A stretch of DNA of 64,000 nucleotides from F23-D06 sp963643165 (GCA_963643165.1 CAVIJD010000007.1:1-64000), one strand, 5' to 3'. Numbered from the stretch's first letter, positions 20,807 through 29,247 are shown. Made by a program: numbers and translations. The notes: generated by a model from the letters alone, not told the origin.

Positions 20807-22531
20807 ATGGCTGAATTATCCGAACAAGAAATTATCCGAAGAAAGAAATTAGAAGACCTCATCAATTTAGGCATTGACCCCTACCCCGCTGCCGAATATG
20901 AAGTGAACACAACAACGGAGCAAATCCTGAATGAATTTCCGCTTGACAACACTAAATTTCAGCAAGTCAGCATCGCTGGCAGAATTATGAACCAGCGCAT
21001 CATGGGTGCAGTCGCATTTTACGAAATCCAAGATTCCGTAGGCCGGATCCAGATTTACGCCAAACGTGACGAAATTTGCCCCGGCGAGGACAAGACGATG
21101 TACAACAGTGTGTTCAAAAAACTCGACATTGGCGACATCATCGGCGTTAAAGGTTTCGTTTTTGTCACCCAGATGGGCGAAATCAGCATCCACGTTCGGG
21201 AGTTCACCCTTCTGTGCAAGTCGGTATGCCCGCTGCCTATCGTTAAGCAGAAAGACGGAAAAGTTTATGACGCCTTTCAGGACCCGGAGCAGCGTTACCG
21301 CCAGCGTTATATCGACCTCATCGTCAATCCGCACATCAAGGACACGTTCATCAAGCGTACGCTGCTGGTGAACACGATGCGCAATTTCTTGAACGAAAAA
21401 GGCTACTTAGAGGTTGAAACGCCCATTCTGCAACCGCTGTACGGCGGTGCCGCCGCACGTCCTTTCAAGACGCACCACAACACCCTCGATATGACGCTGT
21501 ACCTCCGCATCGCTGATGAACTGTACCTCAAAAAGCTCATCGTAGGCGGCTTCAACGGCGTGTATGAGTTCTCTAAAGATTTCAGAAATGAGGGGATGGA
21601 CCGTTTCCACAATCCCGAATTTACCCAAATGGAACTCTATGTGCCTTACAAAGACTATGAATGGATGATGAACTGCGTGGAGGAGATGGTGGAACGGATT
21701 GCCCTCGCCTTGCATGGAGACACGAAAGTGAAAGTGGGCGAGAACATCATCGACTTCAAACGCCCCTGGAAACGCTACACGATGTTTGAGGCCATCGAGC
21801 ATTTCACCGGCACCGACATTTCCAATATGGACGAGGCGCAACTGGCAGAGTTTGCCACACGGCAAGGCGTGAAAGTCGATAGCACGATGGGCAAAGGCAA
21901 ACTGATTGACGAGATTTTCGGCGAAACTTGCGAGCATAAACTCATTCAGCCGACGTTTATCTACGATTATCCCATCGAAATGTCGCCTCTGACCAAGAAA
22001 CACCGCTCAAAGCCCGGCTTGACCGAACGCTTTGAGGCTATGTGCAACGGCAAGGAAATCTGCAACGCTTACTCTGAACTCAACGACCCGCTTGACCAAA
22101 GGAAGCGGTTTGAAGACCAACTCGAACTGGGCAAGCGCGGCGACACCGAGTCTATGGTGCTGGACGAGGACTTCCTGCGTTCGCTCGAAATCGGCATGCC
22201 GCCCACGGCCGGCCTCGGCATCGGCATCGACCGACTGTCGATGATTATGACCGACTCGGCTTCTATCCAAGATGTGCTCTTCTTCCCGCAAATGCGCCCC
22301 GAGAAGAAACCAGAGGTGAGCAAAGATGAAGACTTTACCGCACTCGGCATAGATGCGGCTTGGATCCCTGCACTCCGCAAACTCAACATCCAAACTGTAG
22401 CACAACTCCAACAAGCCAACCCAAACAAATTGCTGAACGATTTGGGTGGAATGCGCAAAAAACTGAAACTGGAAGTGCCCGCCGCCACCCTCGACCAGAT
22501 AAAAGGCTGGATGGGGCAACAAGAAAACTGA
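20807..22531 (+). CDS. lysS: Lysyl-tRNA synthetase, class II
   Basis: Charges tRNA-Lys. It has 574 aa: an N-terminal OB-fold anticodon-binding domain (about 60-150), then the class II catalytic domain with motif 2 (FRNEGMDRFHNPEFTQMELY) and motif 3 (GLGIGIDRLSMIMT). After motif 3 there is an extension of about 75 residues (ALGIDAAWIPALRKL through the end) that resembles a helix-hairpin-helix module and occurs in Bacteroidetes LysRS. The start at 20807 follows the -7 box and gives MAELSEQEIIRRKKLEDL, the normal N-terminus. The gene has its own promoter. Confidence 0.97.
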   Translation: MAELSEQEIIRRKKLEDLINLGIDPYPAAEYEVNTTTEQILNEFPLDNTKFQQVSIAGRIMNQRIMGAVAFYEIQDSVGRIQIYAKRDEICPGEDKTMYNSVFKKLDIGDIIGVKGFVFVTQMGEISIHVREFTLLCKSVCPLPIVKQKDGKVYDAFQDPEQRYRQRYIDLIVNPHIKDTFIKRTLLVNTMRNFLNEKGYLEVETPILQPLYGGAAARPFKTHHNTLDMTLYLRIADELYLKKLIVGGFNGVYEFSKDFRNEGMDRFHNPEFTQMELYVPYKDYEWMMNCVEEMVERIALALHGDTKVKVGENIIDFKRPWKRYTMFEAIEHFTGTDISNMDEAQLAEFATRQGVKVDSTMGKGKLIDEIFGETCEHKLIQPTFIYDYPIEMSPLTKKHRSKPGLTERFEAMCNGKEICNAYSELNDPLDQRKRFEDQLELGKRGDTESMVLDEDFLRSLEIGMPPTAGLGIGIDRLSMIMTDSASIQDVLFFPQMRPEKKPEVSKDEDFTALGIDAAWIPALRKLNIQTVAQLQQANPNKLLNDLGGMRKKLKLEVPAATLDQIKGWMGQQEN

Positions 22532-22601
22532 CCAATAACGAACTGATAAGCAATATTTTAAAATTTAAGCATTGTTTATGCGGGCGCAAAGAAAAAAAGT
22601 T

Positions 22602-22609
22602 TATCTTTG
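22602..22609 (+). promoter_or_regulatory. -7 promoter box of tRNA-Leu
   Basis: TATCTTTG followed by CGCC lies 10 nt before the tRNA 5' end, the normal spacing for a tRNA with almost no leader. Confidence 0.7.
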
Positions 22610-22619
22610 CGCCCGATTT

Positions 22620-22703
22620 GCCGAAGTGGCGGAATAGGTAGACGCGTTGGTCTCAAAAACCAATGAGGTAACACTCGTACCGGTTCGATCCCGGTCTTCG
22701 GTA
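22620..22703 (+). tRNA. tRNA-Leu (CAA)
   Basis: An 84-nt type II tRNA with a long variable arm (TGAGGTAACACTCGT) and anticodon CAA in the loop CTCAAAA. The T stem ACCGG/CCGGT is perfect, unlike most other tRNAs in the window. CCA is not encoded. Confidence 0.97.
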
Positions 22704-22713
22704 CACCGCACAG

Positions 22714-22749
22714 CCGGACGTTTTTTTGAGAGCGTCCGGTCTTTTTTTT
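22714..22749 (+). terminator. Terminator of tRNA-Leu
   Basis: CCGGACG and CGTCCGG arms around a T-rich loop, followed by eight T. Confidence 0.85.
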
Positions 22750-22782
22750 GCCACAGCCACGCACATTTTCTGAAAATAAGCC

Positions 22783-22790
22783 TACCTTTG
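22783..22790 (+). promoter_or_regulatory. -7 promoter box of recG, almost touching the start codon
   Basis: TACCTTTG followed by C ends only 7 nt before the recG ATG at 22798. In Bacteroidota, transcription begins about 6-8 nt after this box, so the mRNA would have no leader. Confidence 0.6.
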
Positions 22791-22797
22791 CAACCCG

Positions 22798-24912
22798 ATG
22801 GAAAACAGAAATGACATATTGCAGACTTCGATTGAATACCTGAAGGGTGTAGGCCCTCAGCGGGCGAAAGTGTTCCATTCAGAATTTGCCATTGACACTT
22901 ACGGCGACCTGCTCCACTACTATCCGTACCGCCACATTGACAAATCGCAAGTGCATAGCGTGTGCGACATTGTGGAGGAGGGCGGCTATATTCAGCTGAA
23001 GGGCAACATCACGAATGTGCAGGTGTTAGGGCAACAGCGCTCCCGGAGACTAACCGCCCAGTTCAGCGACGGCACCGGCTCCCTCGAACTGGTGTGGTTC
23101 CAGGGCATCAATTGGGTGGAAAAGGCACTGCACGAGAACAAAGAATTTATCATATTTGGAAAACCAACCGTCTTTAACGGGCATTGGAGCATGACGCACC
23201 CGGAAATGCTGGACCCCAATGTGCAGAACCGCTCCCAAATACCGCTCCGTTTTCAGCCGCTGTACAACACTTCAGACATTGCCAAGCGGAAAACGCTCGA
23301 CTCGAAAGCCGTGGCAAAATTGGTGGCGAACCTGTTGCCATTGGTCCACGATATTATTCCCGAGACGCTGCCCGGCGAAATGCTCCAAAAGCTGGGGCTG
23401 ATGCCGCTTCGCGACGCGCTTTGCCAAATCCATTACCCTGAAGACAGCCAACAACTGTCACGGGCCTCGCTCAGGCTCAAGTTTGAGGAGCTCTTCTTCA
23501 CGCAGATGAAGATGCTTCTGCAAAAACAAATCAACACCGAGCGCACTAAAGGGTTCGTATTCGACAAAGTGGGAGATTATTTCAACACATTTTACAAAAA
23601 GTACCTGCCGTTCCCGCTCACCAATGCCCAGAAAAGGGTGATAAAGGAAATCAGGAGTGACACTGGCAGCGGGCATCAGATGAACCGGCTGTTGCAAGGC
23701 GATGTGGGCAGTGGGAAAACGATTACCGCACTATTTGTCATGCTGCTGGCCAGAGACAACGGCTACCAGTCGTGCCTGATGGCCCCGACGGAGATTCTGG
23801 CCTTGCAGCATTTTGAAAAAATCAGCAAGTATGTGGAGCCGTTGGGACTTCGCGTCGAGTTCTTGGCGGGCTCTACCAAGACTGCCAAGCGGAAACAGAT
23901 ATTCGCGGGACTGCAGCAAGGCGATGTGGACATCCTCATCGGCACGCACGCACTCATCGAAGACAACGTGCAGTTCCGCAACCTCGGTTTGGCCATTATC
24001 GACGAGCAGCACCGTTTCGGCGTAGAGCAGCGGGCTAAGTTGTGGCGCAAAAACGCCATGCCGCCACATATCCTGGTGATGACCGCCACGCCCATACCGC
24101 GAACGCTGGCCATGACAATGTACGGCGACCTCAACATATCCGTCATCGATGAATTGCCCCAAGGCCGCAAACCCATCATCACCAAACATCTTTACGAAAA
24201 AGACCGGCTGAAACTGTTCGGCTTCATGAAAAAACAGATAGAGTTGGGGCGACAGGTTTTCATTGTCTATCCGTTGATTGAAGAGTCGGAAAAAATGGAC
24301 ATGCTCGACTTGATGGCGGGATATGAGTCCATAGAGCGGGCTTTCCCGCCGCCGCAATACGGCATCGGGGTAGTTCACGGCCGCATGAAACAAGAAGACA
24401 AAGACTTTGAGATGCAGCGTTTCATCAAGCGGCAGTCGCAGATAATGCTTTCCACCACCGTGATAGAGGTGGGCATTGACGTGCCGAACGCCACCGTGAT
24501 GGTCATAGAAAATGCCGAGCGTTTCGGACTGTCGCAGTTGCACCAGCTGCGCGGGCGGGTAGGGCGCGGCGGCAACCAGTCGTACTGCATCCTGATGTCA
24601 AAGTACGAGTTGAGCACTGAGAGCCGAAAGAGGCTGGATGCCATGGTCAACACCAACGACGGCTTTGAGATTGCCAACTTCGACCTCCAATTGCGCGGTC
24701 CCGGCGACATACAAGGCACGCGGCAGAGCGGCATGCTCGACTTCAAAATCGCCGACATTGTGAAAGACGAGAAGTTGGTGGCCTACACGCGCAATCTGGC
24801 ACGGCAGGTGCTCAAAGACGACCCTTCACTCAGCAAGCCCGAGAACCAACGGCTCAAAAACACGCTCGCCCGTCTGATGCAGCGCGACATCAACTGGAGC
24901 GTAATCGGGTGA
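22798..24912 (+). CDS. recG: ATP-dependent DNA helicase RecG
   Basis: Remodels stalled replication forks and Holliday junctions. The protein has 704 aa, the family's usual length. It has an N-terminal wedge/OB domain (about 60-160), then the SF2 helicase core with Walker A LLQGDVGSGKT (near 300), the DEQH box (IIDEQHRFGVEQR), motif III VMTATPIPRTLAMT and motif VI QLRGRVGRG, and the TRG-like C-terminal region. The mRNA is probably leaderless. Its last 17 bases before the stop are repeated 112 bp downstream, at the edge of a decayed region. Confidence 0.97.
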   Translation: MENRNDILQTSIEYLKGVGPQRAKVFHSEFAIDTYGDLLHYYPYRHIDKSQVHSVCDIVEEGGYIQLKGNITNVQVLGQQRSRRLTAQFSDGTGSLELVWFQGINWVEKALHENKEFIIFGKPTVFNGHWSMTHPEMLDPNVQNRSQIPLRFQPLYNTSDIAKRKTLDSKAVAKLVANLLPLVHDIIPETLPGEMLQKLGLMPLRDALCQIHYPEDSQQLSRASLRLKFEELFFTQMKMLLQKQINTERTKGFVFDKVGDYFNTFYKKYLPFPLTNAQKRVIKEIRSDTGSGHQMNRLLQGDVGSGKTITALFVMLLARDNGYQSCLMAPTEILALQHFEKISKYVEPLGLRVEFLAGSTKTAKRKQIFAGLQQGDVDILIGTHALIEDNVQFRNLGLAIIDEQHRFGVEQRAKLWRKNAMPPHILVMTATPIPRTLAMTMYGDLNISVIDELPQGRKPIITKHLYEKDRLKLFGFMKKQIELGRQVFIVYPLIEESEKMDMLDLMAGYESIERAFPPPQYGIGVVHGRMKQEDKDFEMQRFIKRQSQIMLSTTVIEVGIDVPNATVMVIENAERFGLSQLHQLRGRVGRGGNQSYCILMSKYELSTESRKRLDAMVNTNDGFEIANFDLQLRGPGDIQGTRQSGMLDFKIADIVKDEKLVAYTRNLARQVLKDDPSLSKPENQRLKNTLARLMQRDINWSVIG
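24891..24907 (+). repeat. 17-bp direct repeat, copy 1 (inside recG 3' end)
   Basis: CAACTGGAGCGTAATCG occurs here as the last sense codons of recG and again at 25003-25019. The segment between the copies is about 95 bp. Confidence 0.9.
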
Positions 24913-25002
24913 GGCGATTCAGTGTATAAGACTTGTCCCAACTTTGCCTTTTTGACCATGTTTTTATCGCTGAGTCAATTGATTAGCAACTGTGGGGTTG
25001 GG

Positions 25003-25019
25003 CAACTGGAGCGTAATCG
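25003..25019 (+). repeat. 17-bp direct repeat, copy 2
   Basis: An exact copy of the recG end (CAACTGGAGCGTAATCG) directly before the 3' end of the methyltransferase remnant. It looks like a duplication left by insertion or rearrangement of the accessory DNA. Confidence 0.9.
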
Positions 25020-25022
25020 AAT

Positions 25023-25253
25023 CTAACGTATCCGGTCTTTCAGCACCAATGCGATAGTTTCTATGACACCCGTGACAAGGGCATTGCCCATGAGAAAAGC
25101 GCGTCGCAAGTCGGAACAACCGGAAGTGTGGTTGTCGGGGAACATATTCAAACGCTCCAGCTCCATCGACACCAGACGGCGGTAACGCCCGTCCGGGGTT
25201 TTTATCCCAACTTTGACTCTTTCAAGATGTTTTTCTTTTGGACTCAACAACTT
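25023..25253 (-). pseudogene. C-terminal remnant of a C5-cytosine DNA methyltransferase
   Basis: About 75 codons on the minus strand read KVGIKTPDGRYRRL, MELERLNMFPDNHT and RRAFLMGNALVTGVIE. These are the C-terminal motifs IX and X of Dcm-type methyltransferases (RxLTxxExERLQGFPD-like and GNAVxxxVxE-like). Just upstream in this frame is a TGA stop, and the gene's central part, with the PC catalytic motif and target recognition domain, is missing. The matching N-terminal piece lies 1.1 kb away at 26398-26550, on the far side of an insertion element. This is a dead gene. A 43-bp stretch at 24936-24978 resembles part of it at 25205-25247 (about 74% identity by eye). Confidence 0.8.
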
Positions 25254-25292
25254 GCGTCAGTACATTTGCGTTGCTGTGTACTACAGATTTTA

Positions 25293-26396
25293 GGTAACCT
25301 CTAAAAATTAATTTTCTAATACACAACAATATAATACGCAAAATCTCATTAATATGATATAGAAAAACGTTGGTATCATGAGCAAGTACAAGACCATAGG
25401 CAACCAGAAACTCTTTGACGCAGAAAATGCAGCCCAGAAACTCTCCGCAATAGGCAACCCGCTAGATAAGTTGGATAGTGTATCGATTTCGAGAAGTTCC
25501 GCCATGCGCTGGAAGAGGAGATGGTAAACCGCAACACCAAGGGCAATGCCGGAGCAAAACAGTACGATGTTGTAATGATGTTCAAGGTGATGGTGCTGAG
25601 GCAGTATTATCAGCTCAGCTACGAGCAGACAGAGTACCAAATAATAGACCGTAGCAGCTTCAAAAAAGTTCCTTGGGCTTGCCAGTGGCGATAAGGTGCC
25701 GGATGCCAATACTATACGCAACTTTTTCGAGAAGATGAAGGAACATGGACTTGGAGAGAAGTTGTTTCAGCAGTTCGTGGATGAATTGCTATCGAAAGGA
25801 TTCATCTTCAATGAGGGTCAGATAGTGGATGCAAGTTTCGTGCTTGCGCCACATCAGCACAACACGCCGGAAGAGAACAAGAAGATAAAAGCTGGCGAGG
25901 GCGGCAAACTATGGGATGGGAATCCCGCAAAGAAACGCCAAAAGGACGTAGACGCCCGCTGACAGAGAAGCAGAACGAGAACAACCGTGCAAAATCCCGC
26001 ATTCGGTCGCGCATGGAACATGTATTTGGGTTTATGGAGGGCGCAATGCATGGTCTTGCCGTAACGACAATAGGAATGGCTCGAGCAACGGAAAATCTTT
26101 TTCAGAAGGTCTTGGTCTACAACATGTTCAGATATGAGCAGTTTGTACGCAACGGAATAAGATAGAGTAATATAAATTGCACTAAAACAACGAAGTCCAA
26201 AGAAAGGAACGAAATCCAAAAAAAAGGAAGGTAAAATATGTAGAAATAGGATATCAAACATAACAAAACAGCGGGATGAAGTCTTTCGAAGGACCGTGTC
26301 CTGCCACTTGGTCAAATCAAAACAACTGGCTAGGCGGTTAGAGTAGGCTCGCCGCACAGCCAGTATGAAGGAAATAATGAATTTTTAGAGCCTACC
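25293..26396 (+). mobile_element. Degenerate IS5-family insertion element
   Basis: The ends are a matching imperfect inverted repeat: left GGTAACCTCTAAAAATTAAT from 25293, and on the opposite strand GGTAGGCTCTAAAAATTCAT ending at 26396. Between them is a broken IS5-type transposase gene. At about 1.1 kb it is shorter than an intact relative, because the centre of the transposase is deleted. It sits inside a C5 methyltransferase gene whose two remaining ends flank it. No target duplication is visible, as expected if one flank was deleted after insertion. The left end is itself nearly palindromic, which may be a remnant of a second end. Confidence 0.75.
25378..26165 (+). pseudogene. IS5-family transposase, multiply frameshifted and internally deleted
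   Basis: The reading starts MSKYKTIGNQKLFDAENAAQ at 25378. It loses frame near 25485 and continues as FRHALEEEMVNRNTKG and QYYQLSYEQTEYQIIDRSSF. It shifts again at six A (25662-25667, where five would keep frame) into LGLASGDKVPDANTIRNFF and NEGQIVDASFVLAPHQHNT, which contains the first catalytic Asp. After VDAR the sequence jumps to TEKQNENNRAKSRIRSRMEHVFGFMEG, with the final catalytic Glu, so roughly 100 codons with the middle Asp are gone. It cannot make an active transposase. Confidence 0.85.
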
Positions 26397-26397
26397 A

Positions 26398-26550
26398 TCA
26401 AGTATTGCATGCTGTCCGTTCATTTTCATTGGCCCAAACCACATCGTATCCGGCTTGCTCAAAACCTAGATCAAGTCCGCCGCAACCTGCAAAGAAAGAA
26501 GCCACTCTTAATCGTCTTTTCATTTCAATTTGTTTTTGTTTGTTTTTCAT
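26398..26550 (-). pseudogene. N-terminal remnant of a C5-cytosine DNA methyltransferase
   Basis: From an ATG at 26550 (or 26523) the minus strand reads KRRLRVASFFAGCGG, then LDLGFEQAGYDVVWANEN. This is motif I (FAGCGGxxLGFExAG) of Dcm-type enzymes, which bind S-adenosylmethionine. Reading stops at a TGA formed exactly at the junction with the insertion element (26396/26397). Its promoter box is still present at 26589-26596. With the C-terminal piece at 25023-25253, this shows an ancestral methyltransferase gene in which the element took the place of most of the middle. No restriction enzyme gene remains nearby. Confidence 0.8.
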
Positions 26551-26588
26551 GGTATTGTCATTTTTATTTTCCAATCTGAAAAGGGTTG

Positions 26589-26596
26589 CAAAGGTA
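26589..26596 (-). promoter_or_regulatory. -7 promoter box of the broken methyltransferase gene
   Basis: TACCTTTG followed by C on the minus strand, 39 nt upstream of the ATG at 26550. The promoter seems intact although the gene is not. Confidence 0.5.
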
Positions 26597-26609
26597 ATGA
26601 AAAAAACTG

Positions 26610-27593
26610 TTAATACAAATGCAGCCCACCGATGCGCAAGAGCCGCAACCCGAACCAACACACAAAAAGACTGGACAAGCAGATACTTTGCAACAGCATC
26701 CATGCCCGGAATGAGCACTTTTTGTTGGCCCCGATCCGACCCGTTGCCAGGCACAACAACCAGGTGACGGCAGCAGCGGTCTCCTTTGGGTCCCAACCCC
26801 AAAAGTCGCCCCACGCCGCCTTTGCCCAAACCATCCCCAAACAGAGTCCTATGGTATATAGAGCCGTGCCCGCCTGAAACAGCTGCACCGACTGCCATCT
26901 GAAAGTGCCGTTTTTGCGCCCGCCTGCGCCGGTCAGCAACGCGGCAAGCAGTAAAGCATACGACAGCACGTATGCCAGCACATGCGGCAAGAACCAGACA
27001 CTCTGTAGTACCGGCGGCAACCCTTTTTGCCGCAAAACGGGACTCGCCAGCACGAATGTGGCCAAGGTGAGAACTGTCAAGCTCCCCGTCAGCAGCCGCC
27101 ATTTGACCCCCACCCGCATCCGGAAACTTGCGAGAGCGCCACTTGCCCACCAAATCGCGACGAGCACTAATAGCGCCACACCCCCATAAACCGCCCACTG
27201 CACGGGCTGTTTCACTAACATCACCTTGATGCCGGCAGGCTTGGCCGCGGTTTGCCGCCAATACCCCGACAAGTACAGGTCATATTGCCGGTAATGCACC
27301 GGATGGTTTACTGCCACGCTCTTGCGCTCGGTTTTGTCATGAGTGGCTAAAAAAAGCGTCGCGGCAACCTTTTTTACACTCCCGGAGGGATAATCCTCAA
27401 AGTGCAATTGTTCAAGCCTGATGGCAAACGGCAGCATGTAAAGGTTGCCGTCGTGGTCTGCCGCCAGACTTGAAGCAGCCGTGTTTTCCATTACAACAAT
27501 CTGATACTGACGGTATTGCACTTTGCCGCATACCAACCCCGCCACCATCAAGACAATGCCTGCGCAAAAAAACAGTTGTCTCCATCTTGCCAT
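26610..27593 (-). CDS. Cytochrome c assembly protein, ResB-like N-terminus fused to CcsA
   Basis: A 327-aa inner-membrane protein for heme delivery to c-type cytochromes. The first part has one membrane helix and an outside region (about 30-125) like the end of ResB. The second part has several helices with the heme-handling tryptophan-rich motif WGDFWGWDPKET near residue 268 and conserved histidines (PHVLAYVLSY). Such short fused versions occur in Bacteroidota; longer fusions (NrfI/CcsBA) are around 1000 aa elsewhere. The end LLRIGGLHLY corresponds to the normal CcsA C-terminus, so it does not look truncated. No cytochrome gene lies nearby. It borders the decayed IS region. Confidence 0.88.
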   Translation of the reverse strand: MARWRQLFFCAGIVLMVAGLVCGKVQYRQYQIVVMENTAASSLAADHDGNLYMLPFAIRLEQLHFEDYPSGSVKKVAATLFLATHDKTERKSVAVNHPVHYRQYDLYLSGYWRQTAAKPAGIKVMLVKQPVQWAVYGGVALLVLVAIWWASGALASFRMRVGVKWRLLTGSLTVLTLATFVLASPVLRQKGLPPVLQSVWFLPHVLAYVLSYALLLAALLTGAGGRKNGTFRWQSVQLFQAGTALYTIGLCLGMVWAKAAWGDFWGWDPKETAAAVTWLLCLATGRIGANKKCSFRAWMLLQSICLSSLFVCWFGLRLLRIGGLHLY

Positions 27594-27607
27594 ATTGATT
27601 TTTTTTC

Positions 27608-27615
27608 TATTTTTG
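27608..27615 (+). promoter_or_regulatory. -7 promoter box of tRNA-Thr
   Basis: TATTTTTG followed by CGG ends 12 nt before the tRNA 5' end at 27628. Confidence 0.7.
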
Positions 27616-27627
27616 CGGCCTCAAAAA

Positions 27628-27700
<73 letters not shown>

Positions 27701-27702
27701 CA

Positions 27703-27733
27703 AAAGAAAGCCAGCAAATTGCTGGCTTTCTTT
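27703..27733. terminator. Bidirectional terminator between tRNA-Thr and the PfkB kinase gene
   Basis: Fifteen-base arms AAAGAAAGCCAGCAA and TTGCTGGCTTTCTTT form a near-perfect palindrome usable on both strands, ending the tRNA transcript and the minus-strand operon. Confidence 0.85.
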
Positions 27734-27741
27734 GTTTTGTA

Positions 27742-28707
27742 TTACAGCAATTTGCGTGCTTCTTCCCAAACCTCATCCGGCAGTTTGGCGCCGATGTATT
27801 CAATCATCTTAGCCGACAGGAACGAGGCAAGGTCGCCGGCACGCTGGGCGGTATAGCCATTCATCAGCCCATAGAGAAAGCCGGCTGCGTAGATGTCGCC
27901 AGCGCCGGTTGTGTCGCGCCGAACCGCGTCCACCGGAGCAATCACCGTAGTTTCGCCGTCCATCTTCACCAGCGAGCCCTCTTTGCCGACCTTCACAACG
28001 GCCACGCTACAGTATTCTGCCAGTTTGTCCAGCGCGTCGCGTCCCTCTTTGCCCGTAAAAGCCTTTGCTTCCTCTTCGTTGGCAAAGATGATGTCCACAT
28101 AGTCGCGCAGCAGTCCCTCTACAAACTCTAAATTGGCCTCAATGATGTTGTAGCTGGCCATGTCCATCGCGATGCGAAGCCCGTGTTCTTTGGCTATCTG
28201 GCACACTTTCAATATAAGGTCGTGGTTGAAAATAAGATAGCCCTCCACTAAGATGTAGTCGTATTGGGCAATGACGGCGGGGTCAATCTCTTCGGGTTGC
28301 ATTGTGGCGGCGGCGCCGAGGTAGGTGGCAAAGGTGCGTTCCGCGTCGGCGGAAATGAAGGTGGTGGCAATGCCTGTGCTGATGTCTGACGCTATCGTGT
28401 GCGGCGTCACCCCAAAACGCGTCATCTCCCGACAAAACAGGTCGCCCATTTCGTCGCGCCCGACCTTGCCGATATATCCGGCCGGTGCGCCCAGCCTGGC
28501 AATGCCGTGAATGGTGTTGGAGGTGGAACCGCCTGTGGCACACCACTTTTCCATCTTGCTGATACTCTTGTCAAGTTCCGCTTTCTTTTCCGCATCTATC
28601 ATTACCATGCCGCCTTTGTCAAGGCCGTTTTTTTCCAAAAGTTCATCGTTGTCGATATGAAGCAATATATCGACCAGCGCATTTCCGATACCTAATATTT
28701 TTTTCAT
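27742..28707 (-). CDS. PfkB family carbohydrate/nucleoside kinase (adenosine kinase-like)
   Basis: A 321-aa ribokinase-fold enzyme that phosphorylates a sugar or nucleoside with ATP. PfkB signature 1 is IGKVGRDEMGDLFCREM (about 78-94). Signature 2 is DTTGAGDIYAAGFLYGL (about 263-279), with the anion hole GAGD and catalytic Asp. The N-terminus MKKILGIGNALVDILL resembles adenosine kinases, and Bacteroidota members are usually so annotated, but the substrate is not proven. It is the last gene of the minus-strand unit MlaE, MlaF, CvpA, SufE, kinase; the gap to sufE is 62 nt. Confidence 0.9.
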   Translation of the reverse strand: MKKILGIGNALVDILLHIDNDELLEKNGLDKGGMVMIDAEKKAELDKSISKMEKWCATGGSTSNTIHGIARLGAPAGYIGKVGRDEMGDLFCREMTRFGVTPHTIASDISTGIATTFISADAERTFATYLGAAATMQPEEIDPAVIAQYDYILVEGYLIFNHDLILKVCQIAKEHGLRIAMDMASYNIIEANLEFVEGLLRDYVDIIFANEEEAKAFTGKEGRDALDKLAEYCSVAVVKVGKEGSLVKMDGETTVIAPVDAVRRDTTGAGDIYAAGFLYGLMNGYTAQRAGDLASFLSAKMIEYIGAKLPDEVWEEARKLL

Positions 28708-28769
28708 TCCTGATACTTGTTTTTATAATTTTTCATTTGCAGAAACAGCCATTTTGTGCCGTCCGCGTT

Positions 28770-29219
28770 CTATTCCTGTTTTTTGTTCATCTCGTTGAAT
28801 GCCAAAGCATAAAGTTTCACTTGCTTAATCATCGAAGACAAGCCGTTAGAACGTGTGGGGGAGAGGTGCTCGCGCAGCCCGATGGTTTCGATGTAGGCGA
28901 GGTCGTTGTCAAGGATTTCCTGCGGTGTGCGCCCCGAGAGCACGCGTATGAGCAAGTTGACGATGCCTTTGGTGATGATGGCGTCGCTGTCGGCCGTGAA
29001 AAAGACCTTGCCGTCCCTGAAGTCGGCATGCAGCCACACTTGCGACTGGCAACCGTCGATCAGAAACTCTGAGGTTTTGTATTGCTCGTCAATCATAGGG
29101 AGTTCCCTGCCCATTTCAATGATATAGTTATACTTGTCCATCCAGTCGTCGAACATTTCAAACTCATTCACCAGTTCTTGTTCAACCTCCTGCATTGTAG
29201 CTTCTTTCTTCTTATCCAT
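28770..29219 (-). CDS. sufE: SufE family sulfur acceptor for Fe-S cluster assembly
   Basis: Accepts persulfide sulfur from the cysteine desulfurase SufS and passes it on for Fe-S cluster building. It has 149 aa from the ATG at 29219; an internal ATG at 29195 is also possible. The active-site Cys lies in LIDGCQSQVWLHA, followed by the family pattern DSDAIITKGIVNLLIRVLSG. It lies 28 nt downstream of cvpA. SufS and SufBCD are not in the window. Confidence 0.95.
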   Translation of the reverse strand: MDKKKEATMQEVEQELVNEFEMFDDWMDKYNYIIEMGRELPMIDEQYKTSEFLIDGCQSQVWLHADFRDGKVFFTADSDAIITKGIVNLLIRVLSGRTPQEILDNDLAYIETIGLREHLSPTRSNGLSSMIKQVKLYALAFNEMNKKQE

Positions 29220-29247
29220 GATAGTCGTTATTGTTAGTATTCTTAAT

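Noticed and set aside
25655..25670. Programmed frameshift at A6G in the transposase gene
   Set aside because: The required shift is +1 (or -2) and the zero frame does not fit an A-AAA-AAG slip site; other frameshifts and a deletion show that the gene is simply decayed.
25308..25721. 137-codon open frame on the minus strand of the insertion element
   Set aside because: It is the antisense of the broken transposase and matches no family.
26551..27261. Extension of the methyltransferase N-terminal frame upstream to 27261
   Set aside because: This is a shadow frame of the cytochrome assembly gene; only the part from 26550 down carries methyltransferase motifs.
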